NCBI RefSeq assembly: GCF_018881755.1
Contig: NZ_JACVPS010000004.1
Coordinates: 1 to 64,000 of the forward strand
Direction: 5' to 3'
Origin: Polynucleobacter finlandensis
GTDB lineage: Bacteria; Pseudomonadota; Gammaproteobacteria; Burkholderiales; Burkholderiaceae
DNA: 64,000 nucleotides
A program made the translations under genes and the position numbers. Under the pieces are notes generated by a model. It did not search any database and was not told where the DNA came from. It saw only the letters and a list, made by a program, of their open reading frames with translations. This document shows positions 57,785 to 64,000 of the stretch, one piece after another (the stretch's first letter is position 1; each line of letters opens with the position of its first letter).

Positions 57785-58168
57785 TCAAGCTATGTGAAGT
57801 TCATCTGACTGCTGAATGAGGCTTTCAGCTGGTATACCAAGCATTGAATGCAACTTCCAAATCATTTTTAAGGTTAACGGACGCTTTCGATTCAAAATTT
57901 CATAAACTCGATTTAACCCACCGATCATGGGCTGTAAATCTTTGGGCCTCAAACCAGCTTGATCCATCCTAAACTTAATTGCCTCAATCGGATCCGGAAG
58001 ATCGATTGGATAATGCTTAGCTTCATAAGACTCTATCAACATTAGTAATACTTCGAAGCGATCTGCTTTTTTGCTTTTAGGAGCGGGCTCATGATCGATA
58101 AAATAGGAGGCCTCTGCGAGCGCAGCTTCATATTCATTATCGTTACGTATAGGCTTTAATTCTTTCAT
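57785..58168 (-). CDS. higA: HigA-type antitoxin
   Basis: A 127-residue antitoxin. The N-terminal part (NEYEAALAEASYFI) and the C-terminal helix-turn-helix (GLRPKDLQPMIGGLNRVYEILNRKR, about 72-96) with the RPLTLKMIWKL recognition segment are typical of HigA in toxin-first modules. It overlaps higB by 4 bp, so the two are translated together. It likely binds the palindrome at 58484-58502. Confidence 0.92.
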   Translation of the reverse strand: MKELKPIRNDNEYEAALAEASYFIDHEPAPKSKKADRFEVLLMLIESYEAKHYPIDLPDPIEAIKFRMDQAGLRPKDLQPMIGGLNRVYEILNRKRPLTLKMIWKLHSMLGIPAESLIQQSDELHIA

Positions 58169-58473
58169 GTATCCCCCATTTCTACCGTCTTTGCATTAAC
58201 GTTATCGTACTCAGTATGGGTTCCAATAAATTTTATGTAGAACACCCCGAGACGATAAGCAACCGCAACAATTAAGCGGTAATCATTTCCCTTTATATTA
58301 AAAACTACCCTATTGTTACTGATAAAACTTGCATTTCTATATTGATTTTTGATTTCTTGAGGTGAAGACCATTTGGTGCTAACTACCTCGTCATACCATG
58401 CCCTTAGTGGCTGTTCTGCATCTCGATGAAGCAACCAAAACTGCACCAAGTATTTTTTAGCAATTACCCTCAT
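58165..58473 (-). CDS. higB: HigB-type mRNA interferase toxin
   Basis: A 102-residue toxin of the HigB family: MRVIAKKYLVQFW start, EQPLRAWYDEV (about 20-30), FISNNRVVFNIKGNDYRLI (about 50-68) and KFIGTHTEYD. It cleaves mRNA on the ribosome. It starts at ATG 58473. There is no Shine-Dalgarno, and a perfect -10 ends only 6 bp before the ATG, so its message is probably leaderless. Confidence 0.92.
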   Translation of the reverse strand: MRVIAKKYLVQFWLLHRDAEQPLRAWYDEVVSTKWSSPQEIKNQYRNASFISNNRVVFNIKGNDYRLIVAVAYRLGVFYIKFIGTHTEYDNVNAKTVEMGDT

Positions 58474-58479
58474 AATCTA

Positions 58480-58508
58480 ATTATAGTCCCAAAATGGGAC
58501 TACTGCAA
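58480..58508 (-). promoter_or_regulatory. higBA promoter with operator in its spacer
   Basis: On the - strand a -35 TTGCAG (58503-58508) and a perfect -10 TATAAT (58480-58485) are separated by 17 bp. The palindrome TAGTCCCA-AAA-TGGGACTA (58484-58502) fills the spacer, so HigA bound there would block RNA polymerase. The start point should fall at about 58473, at the higB ATG. Confidence 0.75.
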
Positions 58509-58574
58509 GAAGGGTTAAAAAGCTATCTATTGAGCAAGGTTATTTGTAAGAAAGCTACCTGTAGACCAAGAGAT

Positions 58575-59186
58575 TTATGCCTGACTCATTATCCTAGCCA
58601 CATAGCGAGCAATTAAATCAACCTCAAGATTGACTCGATCACCTTGTTTTAAATTACCCAAGGTGGTGTTTTGCAAGGTGTGCGGGATGATATTGATATC
58701 AACGACACAAACGTTCGCTAGATCTTCAGTTTTATTCACTGTGAGTGAAACCCCATTCACAACTATTGAACCTTTGTAAGCCAGAAAAGCAGCGAGTTCT
58801 TTAGGGGCTTCAATTCTGAGAAGCCATGAACCATAGGCGTCTTGAGCTACGGCAGTGAAGTGTGCAACCTTGCCCATGCCATCCACGTGCCCGCTTACCA
58901 AATGACCACCAAGGCGATCATTTAAGCGCATGGCCTTTTCTAAGTTGACTGGGCCCACGGCATCCAAGCCAACGGTTTTATTCAAAGACTCTCGTGAAAT
59001 ATCCAAGCTGAAGGTATTGCCCTCAATCTTGGTTGCCGTCATACAAGCGCCCTGAATCGCAATGCTGTCACCTAGAGCAACATCATCCAAATAATGGGCA
59101 GGGACTTCAATCTGCAACTGCAAGCCATCACCTACAGGAGTAGCGCTCTTAATTTTTCCTACAGCAGTAATGATTCCAGTAAACAT
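58575..59186 (-). CDS. ribE: riboflavin synthase alpha chain
   Basis: A 203-residue enzyme joining two lumazine molecules to riboflavin. It has the typical duplicated fold: MFTGIITAVGKI begins repeat 1 and DRLGGHLVSGHVDGMGKV (about 90-107) begins repeat 2. Motif GVSLTVNK near 143-150. It is 9 bp after ribD on the same strand. The symbol is also written ribC in some species. Confidence 0.96.
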   Translation of the reverse strand: MFTGIITAVGKIKSATPVGDGLQLQIEVPAHYLDDVALGDSIAIQGACMTATKIEGNTFSLDISRESLNKTVGLDAVGPVNLEKAMRLNDRLGGHLVSGHVDGMGKVAHFTAVAQDAYGSWLLRIEAPKELAAFLAYKGSIVVNGVSLTVNKTEDLANVCVVDINIIPHTLQNTTLGNLKQGDRVNLEVDLIARYVARIMSQA

Positions 59187-59195
59187 GGGGGGATT

Positions 59196-60329
59196 TTATT
59201 CCTTAAGCGAGCTTGCTGGTTTCGCCAAGCGCAAGCGCATATCTGACCCAAACATTGCCTGATCCAAAATTTGCCAATCCTGCCCTTGTTCAAGTGCAGT
59301 CAAGGGAGAGATGTTTGCCATACCAATACCCTCACCCATCAAGAAGGGTGCGTAATACAGCAGTAACTCGTCTACACAGTCTTCTCGAAGCAAGGAGCCA
59401 TTTAATTTAAAGCCAGCCTCAACATGAATTTCATTCATCTCGCGTTCTTGCGCTAGATAAGTAAAGAGCTTTGGCAGGTCCACTTTGCCATTAGCATTCG
59501 GCAAAGGGATCACCTCAATGCCGCGTGCTTCAAATGCTTTTGCAGATTGCTCTTTTGCTGGGGTATCGAGTTTTCCACACACCAGGATGACGCCCGAATG
59601 ATTGAGGTTTTCAAAAACTTTAGAAGCAACTGGTGTCTCGAGTTTTGAATCTACGATGATTCGCCAAGGCTGTCGCTCAGTATCGACATCGCGCACATTC
59701 AGCGTTGGGTTATCTTCTTTTACAGTGCCCACTCCCGTAAGAATGGCGCAGGCTTGAGCGCGCCAGTGATGTCCATCTGCGCGCGCAAGAGGCCCCGTGA
59801 TCCACTGACTTGTACCGTCAGGCAAAGCAGTCTTACCGTCCAAGCTTGCTGCAATTTTGAGACGCACCCAAGGCAAACCTCGAGTCATCCGAGAAATAAA
59901 ACCACAATTCAAAGCCTCGGCCTCAGCCTGCAATAGGCCGCAGCGCACTGTAATACCTGCAGCCCTTAATAACTCCAAACCTTTTCCTGCAACGATGGGA
60001 TTGGGATCGGACATGGCCACAATCACTAAAGCGGGTTTGGCGGCAATGAGCGCATCAACACAAGGCGGCGTTCTCCCAGTGTGACTGCATGGCTCTAAGG
60101 TGACGTATACGGTTGATCCCTCTGGATCAAAACCATTAGCACGAACATCAGCCAAAGCCTGCACTTCGGCGTGGGCGCCACCAACCTTCTGGGTATGGCC
60201 TTTCCCAATCACTTTGCCGCCCTTTACCACCACGCACCCAACTCGTGGATTGGGATTGGATAAATACAGTGATTTAGCAGCCTCGGCTAGAGCCTGGCTC
60301 ATAAATTCGTGGTCTAAAGCGGTATACAT
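59196..60329 (-). CDS. ribD: bifunctional deaminase/reductase RibD
   Basis: A 377-residue bifunctional enzyme. The deaminase half has H53-A-E55 (GAHAEVQAL) with C81 and C90 (PCSHTGRTPPC) binding zinc. The reductase half begins near residue 150 (RLKIAASLDGKTAL). It catalyses two successive steps after GTP cyclohydrolase II. It is the first gene of the ribD-ribE pair, with 55 bp to the pilin operon upstream of it. Confidence 0.96.
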   Translation of the reverse strand: MYTALDHEFMSQALAEAAKSLYLSNPNPRVGCVVVKGGKVIGKGHTQKVGGAHAEVQALADVRANGFDPEGSTVYVTLEPCSHTGRTPPCVDALIAAKPALVIVAMSDPNPIVAGKGLELLRAAGITVRCGLLQAEAEALNCGFISRMTRGLPWVRLKIAASLDGKTALPDGTSQWITGPLARADGHHWRAQACAILTGVGTVKEDNPTLNVRDVDTERQPWRIIVDSKLETPVASKVFENLNHSGVILVCGKLDTPAKEQSAKAFEARGIEVIPLPNANGKVDLPKLFTYLAQEREMNEIHVEAGFKLNGSLLREDCVDELLLYYAPFLMGEGIGMANISPLTALEQGQDWQILDQAMFGSDMRLRLAKPASSLKE

Positions 60330-60384
60330 ACCAGTATTAAAACCGATTGGCGCTACTAAACAAATAAAACGGCCAAATCAAAGA

Positions 60385-60921
60385 TTATTTACAGGATTTA
60401 GCATCCTGATGAGGGTCGCAGATTCTCCAGCGGCCACCGCTGCCCAAAATCACATGCCGCTCGAGCCCCTGATCTTTTAAATGCCCCAAAACCAGGCGAT
60501 TTGCCACAAATCCACCTTGCGCAGTCTTGGCTGCACCGGCCGCATTAAACAAAATCCCGCGTTGATCAGAATTGGGTCCGCTAAATTGCTTTCCTCCAAG
60601 CTTGAAAAAGATAGGGGAAATATTTTCCTGCATCAACCAAATCTTCTCTGCGCAAGGCTTTTTACTGCAGCCACTCTTTACCTGCCATCCACTATTCCAA
60701 TCATTCTGAAATCGTGGGGTGATGTAAATAGCACTTCCAATGTGTAAAGCCTGATCACGAGCAAAATGCGCATGGGAAATAAAACGTCGCGCAAGCGTTT
60801 CAATTTCTCGATTGGCAATCTGATGCTGCAGCCTGGGCATCGTGATTGTGGCCAATATCGCCACAATCAAAATCACCACCATTAACTCCAGCAAACTTCC
60901 GCCATATTCTTTGGCATTCAT
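60385..60921 (-). CDS. FimT/GspH-like minor pseudopilin
   Basis: A 178-residue prepilin. The N-terminus reads MNAKEYG then GSLLELMVVILIVAILA, giving a short leader, a conserved E5 and a hydrophobic helix. The remainder is a soluble head with four cysteines in two pairs (CSKKPC and the CDPHQDAKSCK C-terminus), probably disulfides. It is the last gene of a four-gene operon and overlaps its upstream neighbour by 4 bp. Likely a minor pilin of a type IV pilus used for DNA uptake or twitching. Confidence 0.8.
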   Translation of the reverse strand: MNAKEYGGSLLELMVVILIVAILATITMPRLQHQIANREIETLARRFISHAHFARDQALHIGSAIYITPRFQNDWNSGWQVKSGCSKKPCAEKIWLMQENISPIFFKLGGKQFSGPNSDQRGILFNAAGAAKTAQGGFVANRLVLGHLKDQGLERHVILGSGGRWRICDPHQDAKSCK

Positions 60922-61250
60922 TCTTTAAACGCCTGACGCCAGCTTAAGCGGATTGCACTCCCAGAGGCATCATCTAGATGGATCACTGACTCGAGCGTAA
61001 CGAGACCTACTGTAGACACCTTCCAGAGCTGCTTGCCAATAGATTGCACAACACAGGAATCCGAAGCTAGCGTTGCCACATGTGAAATTTTTCGTTCACA
61101 TTCCAGCAGCTTCTTTTCTGCTGCAATAAATTCTGCTTGAGTCGTTTTGATTGTTTGAGTGGCAATGATTTCAAGCGCAGTCATGCGCTGTAGATAGCCG
61201 ACCAGTGAAGCCATGAGAAGTAATAGGGATAAGACCCAGGCAATAATCAA
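60918..61250 (-). CDS. PilX-like minor pilin, short
   Basis: A 110-residue protein beginning IIAWVLSLLLLMASLVGYL, the pilin-type hydrophobic helix, then a short domain with cysteines (LLECERK and DSCVVQ). The start is TTG at 61250, because an in-frame stop lies four codons upstream and there is no ATG before residue 13. It carries no leader peptide or E5, so if it is processed this must happen differently from standard prepilins. Position between PilW-like and FimT-like genes supports the PilX call. Confidence 0.6.
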   Translation of the reverse strand: MIIAWVLSLLLLMASLVGYLQRMTALEIIATQTIKTTQAEFIAAEKKLLECERKISHVATLASDSCVVQSIGKQLWKVSTVGLVTLESVIHLDDASGSAIRLSWRQAFKE

Positions 61251-61867
61251 TGGAGATTCCGGCTAGCAAAAGTTCTAGTAAATTCTGAGGTAGATTTACC
61301 TAGATCCATTTGAATGGTCACCTTAAATAATTTTTGGGGACTTGGTGCCACTCCTTCAATCGCTAAGTAATGAACGCCATTCATCAAAGTAGTATTTTGT
61401 AGGCGGCCTTGTCGATCTAAGGACTGGCACATTAAAGAACCCCCATGGATTCGAGCCGCCTTCAGCACTCCAGCCTGACGTTCAAGAAAAAATCCCTGAT
61501 GCGCTAAATGATTTTTAGTGCGATCTTTTGTTAGGGTATTGCCAATGCAGTCAAAATCGATTCCATCAGAGATTTCATGTTTAATAAAAATCGTGTCAGA
61601 CCGATTTAACCCAACCCCCTTCTGAATTTCCAGCAATGCTTGTTTTGGGGTTTTTGACTTCTTTACATCTAAAGTTCTCACATTGATGTACCCAGCCATG
61701 CGAATGGCGCGGCCAATGAGTTCAAGCGCACGATTCGCTTGGGCGGCGGCCAGTTGAGATTGCTCAAGCTGAACCTGTTTTACCAACATTTCACCGCTGA
61801 CCTTTAGTAGTGGACCGACGAGCATGAGGCAAAGCGCCATCCCTACGAGGCATTCGAGCAAGTTCAC
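61247..61867 (-). CDS. PilW-like minor pilin lacking a leader peptide
   Basis: A 206-residue protein starting at GTG 61867 behind a strong AAAGGGGG Shine-Dalgarno. MNLLECLVGMALCLMLVGPLL puts Met at the first mature position and Glu at 5, so the normal prepilin leader is missing. The remainder (SETMLVKQVQLEQ-type helix, RAIRMAGYI near 57) matches PilW. It overlaps the PilV-like gene by 77 bp and the next gene by 4 bp. An in-frame TAG six codons before GTG excludes a longer leader. Confidence 0.7.
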   Translation of the reverse strand: MNLLECLVGMALCLMLVGPLLKVSGEMLVKQVQLEQSQLAAAQANRALELIGRAIRMAGYINVRTLDVKKSKTPKQALLEIQKGVGLNRSDTIFIKHEISDGIDFDCIGNTLTKDRTKNHLAHQGFFLERQAGVLKAARIHGGSLMCQSLDRQGRLQNTTLMNGVHYLAIEGVAPSPQKLFKVTIQMDLGKSTSEFTRTFASRNLH

Positions 61868-62078
61868 CGATACCCCCTTTTTCTAGTATTTGAATTTCAT
61901 GTTGATCTAACTCCAGCCTGAGTTGTCTGCGTTCCTCTTGAGTCTTGCCATAGCGCAGCACTAAGCCTTGATACGCCTCAAAGGCAGTAATCCCAAGCCC
62001 TGCCATCAAACTCATAGCCACTAAGGCTTCGAGCAGCACAAAACCATGATCATTTGAGGAGGGCAAAAAATGGGGCAT
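61791..62078 (-). CDS. PilV-like minor pilin
   Basis: A 95-residue prepilin with a short leader MPHFLPSSNDHG and the mature start FVLLEALVAMSLMAGLG (E5 conserved), the classical class III signal. The C-terminal half is basic and helical. ATG 62078 is chosen; an upstream ATG (62132) adds residues unlike a leader. It is the first gene of the operon, whose 3' end overlaps the PilW-like gene by 77 bp. It is shorter than most PilV proteins. Confidence 0.75.
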   Translation of the reverse strand: MPHFLPSSNDHGFVLLEALVAMSLMAGLGITAFEAYQGLVLRYGKTQEERRQLRLELDQHEIQILEKGGIGELARMPRRDGALPHARRSTTKGQR

Positions 62079-62200
62079 CCCACATCTTCCTATCAAGCGC
62101 CTAGGCTGAATACGCTCTATGGCAAGCTCCACTATCAGAAAGTGCGCATATTGCCCCGTCAGATCCCTACACAGAGCTCCTCAGCTTAAAATAGGGGGCT

Positions 62201-63337
62201 ATGCCAAATAAACTTGCCCCTACCCAAGAAATCATTGCCGAGCTTCGCGCCGGCAGGATGGTGATCTTGGTTGACGAAGAAGATCGTGAAAATGAAGGCG
62301 ATCTCGTCATCGCCGCCGATCACGTCAGTCCCGAGGCGATTAATTTCATGGCAAAACATGGTCGTGGTCTCATTTGCCTAACGCTGACTCGTGAACGTTG
62401 CCAGCAAATCAATTTACCCCTGATGGTGCGCGATAACGGCACCTCTATGGGCACCAATTTCACCGTCTCGATCGAAGCAGCTAGCGGGGTCACTACTGGC
62501 ATTTCTGCTGCCGACCGTGCCCACACGATTTCAGTAGCGGTGGCGGCAAAAGCAAAACCCAATGACCTAGTGCAACCTGGTCACATCTTTCCACTGATGG
62601 CACAACCAGGCGGTGTACTCATTCGCTCCGGCCATACTGAGGCGGGTTGTGATTTAGCTGCGCTTGCTGGTTGCTCGCCAACTTCCGTCATTTGCGAAAT
62701 CATGAAGGACGATGGCACGATGGCACGTTTGCCGGACTTGCTAGAGTTTGCAAAAGAACATCAATTAAAGATTGGCAGCATTGCTGACCTGATCCAATAT
62801 CGCAGCCAACACGAAAGTATTGTGATTCGCGAAGGCGAAAGAGAGTTCGCTACTCCTTGGGGTAATTTTCAGGGAATCATCTATCGAGATACTCCCAGCT
62901 CTTGCATTCATATTGCGCTGGTTAAAGGCAAACCTTCTGAGAATCAAGAAACACTCGTTCGGGTTCATGAGCCCCTCACAGTCTTAGACTTTCTAGAGGC
63001 TAAAAGTAGCACCCACTCTTGGCCTCTCGCACAAGCCTTGCAAGAAATTGCTGCCTCTCCAGCTGGCGTGGCAGTTCTATTAAATGCTTCTGGCGTTGCC
63101 GCGCCCGGTGATGTGGATTGGTTGGCGCAATTTCAAAAGCTTAACGGCATAGACCAGCAAGCAGCAAAGCCGCTGGCTCGTAAAACGGATTTCCGCAGCT
63201 ACGGCATTGGTGCGCAAATTCTGAAAGACCTTGGGGTTGGCAAAATGCGCTTATTGGCAAACCCCGCTCCTACCCCGAGTCTATCGGGATATAAATTAGA
63301 AGTGACAGGCTATCAACCTTTCACATCACCCAAGTAA
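62201..63337 (+). CDS. ribB: 3,4-dihydroxy-2-butanone 4-phosphate synthase with degenerate GCHII domain (RibBX)
   Basis: A 378-residue protein. Residues 1-205 are a complete DHBP synthase (DEEDRENEGDLVIAAD at 25-40, MGTNFTVSIEA at 82-92, GHTEAGCDLAAL near 145-156). The C-terminal part resembles GTP cyclohydrolase II but lacks its zinc cysteines (VRVHEPLTVLDF where CxxG...RCDC is expected) and the RQEGRG loop. It is therefore the RibBX form, with one active domain; a true RibA must exist elsewhere. It precedes ribH by 24 bp. No FMN riboswitch is seen upstream. Confidence 0.93.
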   Translation: MPNKLAPTQEIIAELRAGRMVILVDEEDRENEGDLVIAADHVSPEAINFMAKHGRGLICLTLTRERCQQINLPLMVRDNGTSMGTNFTVSIEAASGVTTGISAADRAHTISVAVAAKAKPNDLVQPGHIFPLMAQPGGVLIRSGHTEAGCDLAALAGCSPTSVICEIMKDDGTMARLPDLLEFAKEHQLKIGSIADLIQYRSQHESIVIREGEREFATPWGNFQGIIYRDTPSSCIHIALVKGKPSENQETLVRVHEPLTVLDFLEAKSSTHSWPLAQALQEIAASPAGVAVLLNASGVAAPGDVDWLAQFQKLNGIDQQAAKPLARKTDFRSYGIGAQILKDLGVGKMRLLANPAPTPSLSGYKLEVTGYQPFTSPK

Positions 63338-63361
63338 TCAAACCTTATCTAAAAAATAATC

Positions 63362-63892
63362 ATGAGCGATCAAGCTAGCAACTTCAACAGTAATTCAGGC
63401 GTCGGTGTTTTAGATATTGACCTCACAGGACAAGACTTTCGGATTGGTATTGTCCAGGCCCGATTTAATGAAGCGCATTGTGTTGCGCTCAGTAATGCCT
63501 GTATTAAAGAGTTGATCGCATTAGGTGTAGCCCAAGAAGACATTCGCCTAGTAACTGTTCCTGGCGCATTGGAAATTCCCTTTGCCTTGCAAAAATTAGC
63601 CCAGACTGGTGAGTTCGATGGCTTGGTAGCACTGGGCGCCGTGATCCGTGGCGAGACCTACCACTTTGAATTAGTCTCCAACGAATCTGCTGCTGGCATT
63701 ACACGTGTCTCCCTTGATGCTGGCCTACCGATTGCTAATGGTGTCCTGACCTGCGATACCGATGAACAAGCCAATGTCCGTGTTGAAGTTAAAGGTGCTG
63801 ACTGCGCACGCGCAGTTATTGAGATGGCTAATCTAGCCTTGGCACTTATTCCTGATCTCGATATTGAGATCAACCCAAACTCATCACAGTAA
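63362..63892 (+). CDS. ribH: 6,7-dimethyl-8-ribityllumazine synthase
   Basis: A 176-residue enzyme that condenses the ribB product with 5-amino-6-ribitylamino-uracil. [12 protein letters not shown] (about 62-73) and [12 protein letters not shown] (about 89-100) are active-site segments, the latter with the catalytic histidine. It is about 20 residues longer than E. coli RibH at the N-terminus. It lies between ribB and nusB, a usual cluster. Confidence 0.96.
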   Translation: MSDQASNFNSNSGVGVLDIDLTGQDFRIGIVQARFNEAHCVALSNACIKELIALGVAQEDIRLVTVPGALEIPFALQKLAQTGEFDGLVALGAVIRGETYHFELVSNESAAGITRVSLDAGLPIANGVLTCDTDEQANVRVEVKGADCARAVIEMANLALALIPDLDIEINPNSSQ

Positions 63893-63909
63893 ATCCAAAG
63901 AAGAAGTTA

Positions 63910-64000
63910 ATGACCAAAAACACCACTACTCCAAACGCCGATAAATCATCAGGCAAAAGCACCGCCCCAAAGCGAGCGCTAACGCCACGTCGTCGTGCCC
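63910..64000 (+). CDS. nusB: transcription antitermination factor NusB, 5' part
   Basis: The frame starts at ATG 63910 and runs off the window end (30 codons seen). It encodes a Thr/Lys-rich, disordered N-terminus and then TPRRRA, which in betaproteobacteria leads into the NusB fold. The ribH-nusB order supports it. The domain itself is outside the window. Confidence 0.8.
   Translation, partial: MTKNTTTPNADKSSGKSTAPKRALTPRRRA

Noticed and set aside
62079..62200. FMN riboswitch upstream of ribB
   Set aside because: None of the conserved RFN-element blocks is visible, and the 122-bp divergent gap leaves little room for the element.

Overview
The window looks like a chromosome segment of a small-genome betaproteobacterium of the Burkholderiaceae, most like Polynucleobacter. 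This rests on protein character and gene order (exbB-exbD-lpxK-Trm112-kdsB-adk; tolQRAB-pal-cpoB-queC; ribD-ribE / ribBX-ribH-nusB) and is an inference, not a database match. I recognise no rRNA, tRNA, CRISPR array or intact insertion sequence.

Region 1 (about 0.1-25.0 kb) is a visibly AT-rich surface-polysaccharide (O-antigen type) locus, almost all on the + strand. It holds a Wzx-type flippase, a Wzy-type polymerase, glycosyltransferases (including a GT11 fucosyltransferase homologue), methyltransferases and a set of nucleotide-sugar enzymes. These are a UDP-glucuronate-epimerase-like SDR, TviB/TviC (UDP-GalNAcA route), FnlA/FnlB/FnlC (UDP-L-FucNAc route) and a WbpM-type dehydratase with a 4-reductase-like SDR and a short initiating sugar-1-phosphate transferase. 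An asparagine-synthase homologue may amidate a uronic acid.

Region 2 (25.1-37.8 kb) is on the - strand and less AT-rich. It carries two more glycosyltransferases, a GDP-fucose block (fcl, gmd, a gmd paralogue, manC), a large WcaJ-type initiating transferase, galE, an O-antigen-ligase-like protein and a GT-C-like membrane protein. The strand switch and base change near 25.1 kb suggest a variable cassette joined to a more stable module.

Region 3 (37.8-50 kb) is ordinary chromosome: an unrecognised 48-aa gene, an HPP membrane protein, a rubredoxin-less rubrerythrin, a HiPIP, folE with a histone-H1-like tail, plsY, xerD, yajQ, murB, xseA, exbB-exbD, lpxK, kdsB and adk. Two intergenic gaps carry strong regulatory-site matches: a Fur-like box upstream of the HiPIP gene, and an FNR-like site with DnaA-box matches between xseA and exbB.

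Region 4 (50-64 kb) holds two toxin-first toxin-antitoxin modules, nrdR, glyA, the Tol-Pal operon with cpoB and queC, riboflavin genes, a four-gene overlapping minor-pilin operon and the start of nusB. RibB has a C-terminal domain lacking the GTP cyclohydrolase II cysteines (RibBX form).

I found no convincing unknown multigene system. The most original signals are small: a predicted leaderless higBA transcript whose operator fills the promoter spacer, a pilin that begins at its mature position, an interlocked hairpin pair with a mini-ORF upstream of an epimerase, and the 48-aa gene.
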